Source: Oscillatoria salina IIICB1 (lineage in GTDB: Bacteria; Cyanobacteriota; Cyanobacteriia; Cyanobacteriales; SIO1D9). Taken from it: a stretch of 61,601 bases of DNA. The notes beneath the pieces were generated by a model that was not told the DNA's origin, did no database searches, and saw nothing but the letters and a program-made list of their open reading frames with translations. Position 1 is the first letter of the stretch; the number at the start of each line of letters is the position of its first letter. Position numbers and translations under genes: made by a program. The stretch covers positions 1 through 61,601 of the forward strand of contig NZ_JAAHBQ010000030.1 of the NCBI RefSeq assembly GCF_020144665.1, in the 5' to 3' direction. Positions 18,221 to 26,213 of this stretch are shown here, one piece after another.

Positions 18221-19660
18221 TTGTCTGATTCTGTAGATTATGAAGGTTGGAACGTCGAAGAGTTCGATCGCGCAATTCTCAGTTTTGAGGAGATCCAAGG
18301 TGAGCTAAACTATAAGCAAGCGCAAGATTCGCTGCGGGGTTTGGTTCAGCGTCTTGACCTCTCTTCGAGGGAAAAAGCGGGTTTGGAGATCGAAATTGAG
18401 GATCTCGCAGCGATGCTGGATAAGTTGGATAATTCGGTGGTAACGATCGCTGCTTTTGGTATGGTGGGACGGGGTAAGTCTTCGGTTCTGAATGCGCTTT
18501 TGGGTCAGGATGTGTTTGAAACGGGTGCTTTACATGGCGTGACTCGCACCATAGATAGCGCTAAATGGCACTTAGCGACGGAAAATGTCGGATCGGGCGA
18601 TAAGGAGGTTCTGCGCGTTGCTTTGCCTGGAGTGGGCAATTCCCAGATTCAACTGGTGGATACTCCGGGTATTGATGAGGTGGATGGCGAAACTCGCGAA
18701 ATTTTGGCGCGGCGAATTGCGAAACAAGCAGATTTAATTTTATTTATTATTGCTGGTGACTTGACAAAAGTAGAACATGATGCTTTGTCTCAGTTGCGGG
18801 AAGTCGGGAAACCGATGTTACTGATATTTAACAAAATCGACCAATATCCGGAAGCCGATCGCGAGTTAATTTATCGTAAAATTCGCGACGAACGGGTGCG
18901 CGAGTTGTTACATCCAGAGGATATTGTCATGGTAGCTGCTTCGCCGTTGGTTTTGCAAGCCCAGAAAAAGGCTGATGGTAGCATTATTCGTCAGCGTCGT
19001 CGCGGAAAAGCCCAGGTTGAGGATTTAAAGCTGAAGATTTTGGAGATTTTGCACCGAGAAGGTAAATCTTTGGTGGCTTTGAATACAATGCTTTATGCTG
19101 ACGAAGTTAATGAAGAGGTGGTAAAAAGGAAGATGAGCATTCGCGATCGCGCAGCGAATGAGTTGATTAATAAAGCGGTGATGACGAAAGCTGTAGTTAT
19201 TGCGTTGAATCCGGTGACAGCTTTTGACTTGTTTACTGGGGCGATCGTCGATTTGGTAATGATTCTCGGCTTATCCAAATTATATGGCATTCCCATGACC
19301 CAACCGGGCGCGATCGCACTTTTGCAAAAAATCGCTTTCAGTATGGGTGGGATTAGTGTCAGCGAACTCTTAGCCAACCTCGGTTTAAGTTCCCTCAAAG
19401 GTATTTTAGGCATTTCCGTCCCTGCTACGGTAGGAGTTTCCCTCGCACCCTACATTTCCGTTGCGATTACTCAAGCAGGAGTTGCGGGAGTATCAGCTTA
19501 CGCGATCGGACAAATAACGAAAACTTATCTCGCCCAAGGCGCATCTTGGGGACCCGACGGACCCAAAGCCGTCGTCAAACGTATCCTTGACTCCCTCGAT
19601 GAAACCTCAATTCTCAATCGAATTAAACACGAATTAAACGCTAAATTGATCAATTCTTAA
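18221..19660 (+). CDS. Era/dynamin-like GTPase with C-terminal hydrophobic DUF697 region
   Basis: A 479-aa GTP-binding protein with all the motifs of a TRAFAC GTPase: P-loop GMVGRGKSS at about 79-87, G3 DTPG (DTPGIDEVDG), G4 NKID, and AASPLV as G5. The C-terminal third is hydrophobic (VIALNPVTAFDLFTGAIVDLVMILG, GVSLAPYISVAITQAGVAGVSAYAIGQ) and fits DUF697, so the protein probably associates with the inner membrane. The start is TTG at 18221, chosen because a strong GGAGG lies 8 bases upstream and no ATG competes. The biological role is unknown; cyanobacteria commonly have a member. Confidence 0.85.
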   Translation: MSDSVDYEGWNVEEFDRAILSFEEIQGELNYKQAQDSLRGLVQRLDLSSREKAGLEIEIEDLAAMLDKLDNSVVTIAAFGMVGRGKSSVLNALLGQDVFETGALHGVTRTIDSAKWHLATENVGSGDKEVLRVALPGVGNSQIQLVDTPGIDEVDGETREILARRIAKQADLILFIIAGDLTKVEHDALSQLREVGKPMLLIFNKIDQYPEADRELIYRKIRDERVRELLHPEDIVMVAASPLVLQAQKKADGSIIRQRRRGKAQVEDLKLKILEILHREGKSLVALNTMLYADEVNEEVVKRKMSIRDRAANELINKAVMTKAVVIALNPVTAFDLFTGAIVDLVMILGLSKLYGIPMTQPGAIALLQKIAFSMGGISVSELLANLGLSSLKGILGISVPATVGVSLAPYISVAITQAGVAGVSAYAIGQITKTYLAQGASWGPDGPKAVVKRILDSLDETSILNRIKHELNAKLINS

Positions 19661-19708
19661 ATTAATTGTCTAATTGCCAAATCTCTTATTAAATAATGAG
19701 CCTATTAA

Positions 19709-20488
19709 TTAAAAAATCCCCGGATATGTGCCTCCGTCAAGCAGCAAATTTTGACCTGTAACATATCCCATCTGGCTACTACACAAAAATGCACAAGCAT
19801 CTCCAAGTTCTCTCGGAGTCCCAAATCTGCCAGCCGGAATTTGAGCAAAACGTTGGCAGATTTCTTGTTCTGTAGTTACACCTTTTTCCTGAGCAGAAAA
19901 TTTCATAAACCTCTGGAAACTAGCTGTATTAAAAGAACCAGGTAAAAGATTATTAATCGTCACATTATAACGAATACTTTTGCGAGCAAGATTAGCCACA
20001 AAAGCAGTTAAACCTGCTCTCGCTGCACTAGACAAACCCAATCCCTCAAGAGTCATTTTCGTAGCCCTTGAAGTAATATTAACAATCCGACCAAACTTTC
20101 GTTCAATCATCCCATCAATAGTTCCTTTAATCATTTCAATTGGACCAATCATATTAATCAGCGCCGCATTAATCCAGTCTTCTTGGTTCCAATCTCGAAA
20201 ATTCCCCATCGGAGGACAGCTAGTATTGTTAATTAAAATATCTGGAGTAGGACAAGCCGCAAGGAGAGCTTTTTGTCCTTCAGTTGTTGAAACATCCCCA
20301 ATTACAGGAATTACTAAACTACCTGTTTCTTCCCGAATTTCGGCTGCTGTTTCGTGTAAACTCTTTTGATTACGACCATTAATTATTACTGAAACTCCTT
20401 CTCGCGCTAAAGACATTGCACAGGCTTTTCCCAGCCCTCTACTCGATGCACAAACAATTGCTTTCTTACCTTTTAGACCTAAATCCAT
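19709..20488 (-). CDS. Classical-type SDR oxidoreductase with altered YxxxK site
   Basis: A 259-aa FabG-like protein with the cofactor motif ASSRGLGKA near residue 14, the NNTS motif and a C-terminal GQNLLLDGG. The active-site helix reads LSSAARAGL where classical SDRs have YSASKAAL, so the catalytic Tyr is Ser and the Lys is Arg. The upstream Ser (NITSRA) is present. A subset of cyanobacterial and proteobacterial SDRs share this change. The protein may use a different acid or have lost reductase activity. Confidence 0.82.
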   Translation of the reverse strand: MDLGLKGKKAIVCASSRGLGKACAMSLAREGVSVIINGRNQKSLHETAAEIREETGSLVIPVIGDVSTTEGQKALLAACPTPDILINNTSCPPMGNFRDWNQEDWINAALINMIGPIEMIKGTIDGMIERKFGRIVNITSRATKMTLEGLGLSSAARAGLTAFVANLARKSIRYNVTINNLLPGSFNTASFQRFMKFSAQEKGVTTEQEICQRFAQIPAGRFGTPRELGDACAFLCSSQMGYVTGQNLLLDGGTYPGIF

Positions 20489-20609
20489 AACTGACTGAAA
20501 TCTTTTTAGCTGATTTGAGTGATACCTTAACTATATCAGAGTAGCTTTAAGATTTATTTAACACTTTACTTAAAGTTATGTTTCCAGCAAACTACTTAAA
20601 ATAGTTGGT

Positions 20610-20996
20610 TTACATTCCGTTTTCTTGATACTCAACAAGAATCATAATTGCCAAGATTATTTCTGCCATTTTTTCTTCCGAAGCTTTTCTTAATTTACGG
20701 ATAAATCTTTGACTATCTATTCCTCGTAATTGCAACGTATCGACAGCCGATACTTTCTTTAAACCATTATTAGCATTTGCTTCTATTCTAACGTGCCAGA
20801 AATTTCTACCAAAGTAATCTTTCCAGTCTGTAATCGGGGCAATAAGCTTGATCGGCAGTTGACCTGCCGCATCCGAACTTACTATAATTGCAGGGCGTGT
20901 TTTTTTAATTTCACTTCCGACAGTAGGATCAAAGTTAACTAGCCAGATTTCACTACGTTTAGGAATAGGAAAACGATTAGTAGTCAATAATGTCAC
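20610..20996 (-). CDS. PemK/MazF-type toxin
   Basis: A 128-aa protein with the MazF/PemK fold: an N-terminal RSEIWLVNFDPTVGSEIKKTRPAIIVSS (G-E-I-K-K-T-R-P block with the conserved Arg), LIAPIT, and a C-terminal VSAVDTLQLRGID. These enzymes cleave single-stranded RNA, often mRNA, to arrest growth. The start is GTG at 20996, inside the upstream antitoxin gene (20-bp overlap), the classical coupled arrangement. About 25 residues after the fold are helical and charged. Confidence 0.88.
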   Translation of the reverse strand: MTLLTTNRFPIPKRSEIWLVNFDPTVGSEIKKTRPAIIVSSDAAGQLPIKLIAPITDWKDYFGRNFWHVRIEANANNGLKKVSAVDTLQLRGIDSQRFIRKLRKASEEKMAEIILAIMILVEYQENGM

Positions 20997-21345
20997 CCAG
21001 TAAAAATTCTTTCCATTCTACGTTTTGTTGGTAATGAGTTACCATGTCTGTTGCTTGTTGTGCAAGAATGCGCCGACGTTCTTCCAGAGGAAGTTTGAGG
21101 AAATCTTTACGTTGTTCTAGTGAGAGAGAATGTTGATTTGCTTGTCCCAAGTTTTTAACAGAATATTCAATAGTTTGGGGATTAGTAATTCGTTGGGAAG
21201 CATTGAGAATTTCTAACTTAACAAGATTACCATCTTTATCGTAATCAAAAATTAGATCGTCTTTTTCTTTTTCACTTCTGAGTGTAAGTAGATCGTTAAA
21301 CTGAATGCTTAAAACATCTACTTGAGGATCGTAGATTATTTTCAT
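20977..21345 (-). CDS. DUF2283-containing antitoxin partner of the PemK-type toxin
   Basis: A 122-aa protein in two parts. Residues 1-65 match DUF2283 (MKIIYDPQVDVLSIQF, LIFDYDKDGNLVKLEILNAS). Residues 75-122 (LPLEERRRILAQQATDM ... WKEFLLGDIIDY) look like the C-terminal segment of cyanobacterial antitoxins that accompany PemK toxins. I infer a composite antitoxin: the acidic helical tail would block the toxin, while the DUF2283 part replaces the usual AbrB or RHH DNA-binding domain. Position and overlap with the toxin gene support the pairing. Confidence 0.75.
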   Translation of the reverse strand: MKIIYDPQVDVLSIQFNDLLTLRSEKEKDDLIFDYDKDGNLVKLEILNASQRITNPQTIEYSVKNLGQANQHSLSLEQRKDFLKLPLEERRRILAQQATDMVTHYQQNVEWKEFLLGDIIDY

Positions 21346-21442
21346 ATCTGAGTTTTTGCTAATGATCGGGTTATCTTTAGCTTATCGTAAAAATGGAAAA
21401 ATCTCCTAACTCCAGGACAAATCCCAACTAATCTTAACAAGA

Positions 21443-22048
21443 TTAATTTGCTTCTTCTAAATCTTCTTCGGAAGTTTCTTCCGGAATTTCTGATTCTTGT
21501 TTCCACTCAGATAACTCTCTTTCTACACCGTATTGAAAATCAATCGGGACTAACAAGACTTCTAACTCTTCTTCGGGATTACTTTGCGGATCGGTTTGCG
21601 CGTAGAGAAACTTATTATCGAAGTTAGGATTACCTAAAATTATTTGGTGACTTTCGTTATTTTTTAGTTGAATATTCACCGTGGCAAAAGGTCGATCTAG
21701 TCCGTAATCTTGGAGTTGATTAGTAGGAACAGAAAAAACTTTTTCGCTTTTCCCTCCAGCGATTAAATCTAATAAAAAAGATACCGCCGCATCAGAAGCA
21801 GTAACGTTTTCTGGTTGCTTCATTTGCCAAGGATTTAATTCATCTTCAGTGCGTTCAAATTCAAGCATTTCGCTATTTTTTTCAATAGTAAAACTTTGAA
21901 TTTGTTCTTTATCGAAAGCAAAAATTCTCTTTTGTTCTTCCTGAATTTCTGCTCGCTTTTCCGCTCCTTTGATTTCATAAAAATAGACAAAACCACCTAA
22001 ACTTAGGGCGAAAATTAATAAAATCCAAGTAGTTTTTTGTAATTTCAT
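21443..22048 (-). CDS. DUF4340 domain protein, last gene of the Gld-type operon
   Basis: A 201-aa protein with one N-terminal membrane anchor (WILLIFALSLGGFVYFY, about 8-24) and a periplasmic DUF4340 region (FAFDKEQIQSFTIEKNSE, WQMKQPENVTASDAAVSFLLDLI, LGNPNFDNKFLYAQTD). It ends in an acidic tail. DUF4340 proteins regularly accompany GldG-like auxiliary subunits of ABC exporters and presumably lie beside them on the periplasmic side. It is about 210 bp downstream of gldG in the same orientation. Confidence 0.85.
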   Translation of the reverse strand: MKLQKTTWILLIFALSLGGFVYFYEIKGAEKRAEIQEEQKRIFAFDKEQIQSFTIEKNSEMLEFERTEDELNPWQMKQPENVTASDAAVSFLLDLIAGGKSEKVFSVPTNQLQDYGLDRPFATVNIQLKNNESHQIILGNPNFDNKFLYAQTDPQSNPEEELEVLLVPIDFQYGVERELSEWKQESEIPEETSEEDLEEAN

Positions 22049-22261
22049 AAGCTCATTTCAGCAAATTAAATGATTTGCAAATTACATTTTTGTACTGCAA
22101 GCGTCTCGCTTACTAAGATTTTTTATTGTTAGCTAATTTTTTAATTACCTTCGCTACCTAACTTTCTCAATTAGCTTAACTCCCTAATTGTCTTAACTGC
22201 TAACTAATAATTGGTAAATGCGGCTGCTAACTGGTAACTATTCCCTGTTAACTCTTAACTG

Positions 22262-23914
22262 TTATCGTCGTCTCCACCACATAATTCCCGCAGTAATTAA
22301 ACCGAGTAAAGGAACAACTACCAAAGCACTCCAAAAGATAATTTCTGCTTTTTCTGGAGTCAAATTAATGCGCCTATTTTCGGGTTGTTTAGGACGAATA
22401 GAAAGAGATTTTTCGTCTTGTTTGCTTAACCAATCAACTGAATTAAGAAACAAATCTTGATTGAGTTGTTCGTCCAACCAACCATCAGTAGCAAAAGTCG
22501 AATTACCGATCGCAACTAATCTTGCTTCGGGATTATTTTCAGCTTCGTTAGCTGTTTCCTCAGTTTCTAAATCTTCGGCTTCAGTTTCAGTTATTTCTTC
22601 ATCAGTAGCAGGTGGTGTTTCAGCTTCAGTTTCTGGAGGTGGTGTTGTTTGAGTGGGAGTTGAAGAAACTGGACGAGAAAAAGCAAAACCGAGGTTTAAA
22701 GGTCCCGGAACATCACTAGCGGGATTGAACTCTAATTCTTCTGATTCTACATCGCTTTCTGCCCAACTTTGCTCGCTAGTAACAATCAAAGGAGTAGCGG
22801 TAATTCCTACTACTTGATTAGTATCGATTCGTCTCGCGAGAGGATAGATAGAGATTCCGTTAGCAAAATCTGCGACAATTGGATGATTACCGTAATCTCT
22901 AACTAGAGGTGTAACTGGACCAAAACCGAGAACGCTACCAGTACCAGAAGCATCAATAACTATGCGATTATCGAGGACAATTCCCCATTCTTGGAGTAAG
23001 GAATCTAAACCAGGATTAGTATTAGGATCGATGAGTAAAAATGCGCTACCACCATTGTCGAGATAAGTTTGGATTGCGCTAACTTCACCGGGAATTAAAG
23101 GACGTTTAGCCCCAGCGATCGCTACTACTCCCGCGTCTTCGGGTACTGCTGCAAGGGAAGCGAGGTTTAGGGGTTCGACTTCGTAGCCGCTTTTTTCTAA
23201 GCTAGCTACAGCTTGAGAAAATCCCCCTTGTTCGGCTTCTAAAAGGGGTTCTCCATGTCCTTGAATAAAATAGATTTTGGGGAGAACATCACGCTGTACT
23301 TTGGCGATCGCGTTGGTTAATTCAATCTCTGAGATCGGTTCTCCGGGACTTAAACTTTGGACTAGCTGTTTTTTATCTCCATATTCGAGATAAATTTCCC
23401 CAATTAAATTAACATCAAATCTTTGGGCTATTCCTACTTCTATTTGCGGATCGACAAATTCATATTCAAAGTTTTCCCCATAGCGACTATATCTGGCTAA
23501 TAGTTCTTGATCTGCTGGATTTGGAGTTGGTACAAACGCCCATACTTTCAACGGCTGTTCTAAATTTTTGACAATTTCTTGTGACTGTGGGGAGAGAGTA
23601 AAAAGTTGATTTTCCGTTAAATCTATTCGTCCCGTATAGCGAACGGCGAGAAAATTTATCAGTCCTAAAATTACTACCAATGCTACACTAGCAACGATAG
23701 CATTTGTACCTGCTTGGGTCGAACGACGAGCAAAAAAATTCTTTGCACCGCCAAAAGTAATTAACCCAAAAATAATAATTCCTAGCCCAATTACTAGGAA
23801 AATTATTGGTAGTACCGTCCATTCCCCGGTAACTAAGCCTGCTATCAGCCCAGCTACTAATAAACATGGACCTAGCCAAATTAAATATCGCCAATACTTA
23901 CTTTTTTTGCTCAT
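22262..23914 (-). CDS. GldG-like auxiliary component of an ABC transport system
   Basis: A 550-aa membrane protein with three N-terminal helices (about 10-30, 32-52 and 70-90), a large periplasmic domain (about 95-515) containing LFTLSPQSQEIVKNL and YFIQGHGEP typical of GldG/ABC_transp_aux, a low-complexity Glu/Thr/Pro insert (about 405-455), and a C-terminal helix followed by WWRRR. In Bacteroidetes GldG is needed for gliding with GldA and GldF; in cyanobacteria the exported substrate is unknown. The downstream DUF4340 and upstream permease and ATPase genes complete the operon. Confidence 0.87.
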   Translation of the reverse strand: MSKKSKYWRYLIWLGPCLLVAGLIAGLVTGEWTVLPIIFLVIGLGIIIFGLITFGGAKNFFARRSTQAGTNAIVASVALVVILGLINFLAVRYTGRIDLTENQLFTLSPQSQEIVKNLEQPLKVWAFVPTPNPADQELLARYSRYGENFEYEFVDPQIEVGIAQRFDVNLIGEIYLEYGDKKQLVQSLSPGEPISEIELTNAIAKVQRDVLPKIYFIQGHGEPLLEAEQGGFSQAVASLEKSGYEVEPLNLASLAAVPEDAGVVAIAGAKRPLIPGEVSAIQTYLDNGGSAFLLIDPNTNPGLDSLLQEWGIVLDNRIVIDASGTGSVLGFGPVTPLVRDYGNHPIVADFANGISIYPLARRIDTNQVVGITATPLIVTSEQSWAESDVESEELEFNPASDVPGPLNLGFAFSRPVSSTPTQTTPPPETEAETPPATDEEITETEAEDLETEETANEAENNPEARLVAIGNSTFATDGWLDEQLNQDLFLNSVDWLSKQDEKSLSIRPKQPENRRINLTPEKAEIIFWSALVVVPLLGLITAGIMWWRRR

Positions 23915-24086
23915 TGCTCATCCAAGTATTCTTGAGATATTGAATTAAGAATTATTTGCGGTTTTTTATTTCACCAACAATCATTTTGAATTTTACCTGT
24001 AAGTTATCCGCGTTGTTTTCAGAAAAATTTTAGCTTCTTGCTTGAGCGAAAACCTGGTTATTAATCTGTTTAATTCTTAATTATCA

Positions 24087-24884
24087 TTAACGCTGGAAAC
24101 GTAATGCTTCGATAGAGATTGCTGTCAAACAAACTCCTAAAATGATATAACTTGCCAACATTACTATACTACTGGTATCGATAATTCCTTGTACCAAATT
24201 ATTGTAATGTTGCAGCAAAGAAATGTGATTTAAAACTGCTCCTACTCCGCCACTAACTACATTAGCTACCAGTTCAATCAACCACAAAAACAGACAAAGA
24301 GCAAAAGTCATAATTGCTGATAAAATTGTGCTATCTGTTAGGGAAGAAATAAACATTCCTAAAGATAAAATTGCGGCTGCGAGTAAGATTAATCCGAAAT
24401 GTGCTACTAGGGGAACTGCTAATTTTATGGGTGGATCTGCTGCACTAAAGGCGATCGCTTGATAAAAGATTAAAGGTAGGAGCATAAATGTGAAAAAAGT
24501 TACTACCCCCAGGAGTTTTCCTACTGCTACTGACCAATTTGTAAGCGGCGATGTTGCTAATAATTCTAAGGTTCCTCGCTTGCGTTCTTCTGCATAAAGT
24601 CCCATTGACAGAATTGGGAGCAAAAATAACACTAAGGAACCTAAAACACCGAGGAAAAAGCGGAGAAATTCGTAAGCAACATCAATTGGCGGTCCGGGAA
24701 TTCCTAGTTGATCTCTTTGGGCTACTGATTGGATAATTCCTTCTGGTCCGAGTAATGAAGGAACGAAAAAGAAGCCTGCTATTAGCCAGAAGATAACTGC
24801 GACAATATAGGCTAAAGGTGAGGCAAAGTAGCCTTGTAATTCTTTACGGAAAATGGCGATAATATTCGCAATAATTACACGCAT
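24087..24884 (-). CDS. ABC-2 type permease, GldF-like
   Basis: A 265-aa integral membrane permease with about six helices, ending in the common FQR of this family. The LYAEERKRGTLELLATSPLTNW motif is the cytoplasmic coupling region that contacts the ATPase. It works with the ATP-binding protein encoded upstream (104-bp gap) and the GldG-like protein encoded downstream (172-bp gap). The substrate is unknown. Confidence 0.9.
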   Translation of the reverse strand: MRVIIANIIAIFRKELQGYFASPLAYIVAVIFWLIAGFFFVPSLLGPEGIIQSVAQRDQLGIPGPPIDVAYEFLRFFLGVLGSLVLFLLPILSMGLYAEERKRGTLELLATSPLTNWSVAVGKLLGVVTFFTFMLLPLIFYQAIAFSAADPPIKLAVPLVAHFGLILLAAAILSLGMFISSLTDSTILSAIMTFALCLFLWLIELVANVVSGGVGAVLNHISLLQHYNNLVQGIIDTSSIVMLASYIILGVCLTAISIEALRFQR

Positions 24885-24988
24885 AAATGCTTGGAATTTT
24901 AACTATCATTGAGTTGATTATTTGTCAAGAGAAACCCAAAATTTTTCGCAAAAATAAATTAAGTAATCAATTGGCGATCGCGCGCGTT

Positions 24989-26011
24989 TTAGCTTTCTTT
25001 GTCTGACTCATCTTCAGGAGGAACTTCTCTTGGAGATTCTGGTATTGCTGGGGTAGGAGTGTCAGCGACAGATTCTTGAGTTGTTAATTCTAAAAAGACA
25101 TCTTCTAGAGTAGGACGAGTACGAATCATTTCGCAAAGTCCCAAACCAGAATTAACGATCGCCGCCGCGATTTCTCGACCTGGTTCAGTACCAACTTCAG
25201 AGATAATACTAATCAGCGAGCGAGATTCGGAAGTTTCCGTAAGAGGAGAAACATCCAAGTGAGAAACACCAGGAATATTCCTCAGCGTTGATTGTACTTC
25301 AGTTGTGTCCCCAATAACCTCAACTTGATAGCCAGAATTTCCCGTGAGTTGCGCGAGTAAATTTTCCGGAGTATTCGTCGCTACCACCTTACCCTTATTA
25401 ATAATCGTCACGCGATCGCAAGTCATGCTCACTTCGGGCAAAATATGAGTAGAGAGGATAATCGTATGTTCTCCAGCCAGACTTTTAATTAAATTGCGTA
25501 CCTCAATAATTTGCCGAGGATCGAGTCCCACCGTAGGCTCATCCAAAATAATAGCAGGTGGGTCGTGAACGATCGCCTGAGCAATACCCACTCTTTGACG
25601 ATAACCCTTCGACAGTTTGCGAATCAGAACTGGCGACTTCTCCTCCAGATTACAACGCGCGATCGCCGATTTTACCCTTTCCGCGCGAGATCCCGGCGCT
25701 ACCCCCTTAATTCGCGCGACAAAGTCCAAAAACCCCTCCACCGTCATATCTAAGTACAAAGGCGGGATTTCTGGTAAATAACCAATCCTGCGTCGCACCT
25801 CAAGCGAACTTTCGTGAACATCATACCCAGCAACCCGCGCAGTCCCCGTAGTCGCAGGTAAATATCCCGTCAAAATTCGCATTGTCGTCGTTTTTCCCGC
25901 CCCATTCGGTCCGAGGAAACCCAAAATTTCTCCTTTCTCCACCGAAAAGGTAACATCTTGAATGGCAGGCGTTGAGCCGTATATTTTACTTAAGTGTTCA
26001 ACTTCAATCAT
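24989..26011 (-). CDS. ABC transporter ATP-binding protein, GldA-like
   Basis: A 340-aa ATPase, first gene of the four-gene minus-strand operon. It has Walker A GPNGAGKTT at 34-42, the signature LSKGYRQR, Walker B IILDEPTVGLDP and the switch His in STHILPE. A C-terminal extension beyond residue 215 (about 90 aa plus an acidic, Pro-rich tail) matches the DUF4162-like region of drug/GldA-type ATPases. It energises the GldF-like permease. Confidence 0.92.
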   Translation of the reverse strand: MIEVEHLSKIYGSTPAIQDVTFSVEKGEILGFLGPNGAGKTTTMRILTGYLPATTGTARVAGYDVHESSLEVRRRIGYLPEIPPLYLDMTVEGFLDFVARIKGVAPGSRAERVKSAIARCNLEEKSPVLIRKLSKGYRQRVGIAQAIVHDPPAIILDEPTVGLDPRQIIEVRNLIKSLAGEHTIILSTHILPEVSMTCDRVTIINKGKVVATNTPENLLAQLTGNSGYQVEVIGDTTEVQSTLRNIPGVSHLDVSPLTETSESRSLISIISEVGTEPGREIAAAIVNSGLGLCEMIRTRPTLEDVFLELTTQESVADTPTPAIPESPREVPPEDESDKES

Positions 26012-26040
26012 AGATAGTTGTTAGTTAGCACGTAGGGCGC

Positions 26041-26210
26041 ATTTACCAGTGAACAGTTATCAGTGAACAGTTACCAGTTATCAGTTATCAGTGAACAGTT
26101 TATCCCCTAATTCCTCCTTGTCTCCCTTGTCTTCCCCCTCCTCCTTGTCTCCCAATCCCCAATCACCAATCCCCAATCACCAATTCCCAATCACAAAGGA
26201 CAAAGATCAA
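26041..26210. repeat. Heptamer-type intergenic repeats (CAGTGAA/CAGTTAT and CCCCAAT/CACCAAT)
   Basis: Two adjoining tracts: 7-bp units of the CAGTTAT/CAGTGAA/CAGTTAC kind (about 26047-26100), then CCCCAAT/CACCAAT units (about 26150-26195). Both resemble cyanobacterial STRR sequences. The reading frame stays open across the tract to 26091, but the composition is non-coding. Confidence 0.8.
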
Positions 26211-26213
26211 ATT

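Noticed and set aside
20610-21345. HicAB assignment for this toxin-antitoxin pair
   Set aside because: The toxin has the PemK/MazF block (GEIKKTRP-type), not the short dsRBD-like HicA fold.
26091-26213. N-terminal extension of the beta-helix/SLH protein
   Set aside because: It consists of translated heptameric repeats (Ser/Pro/Asn only).
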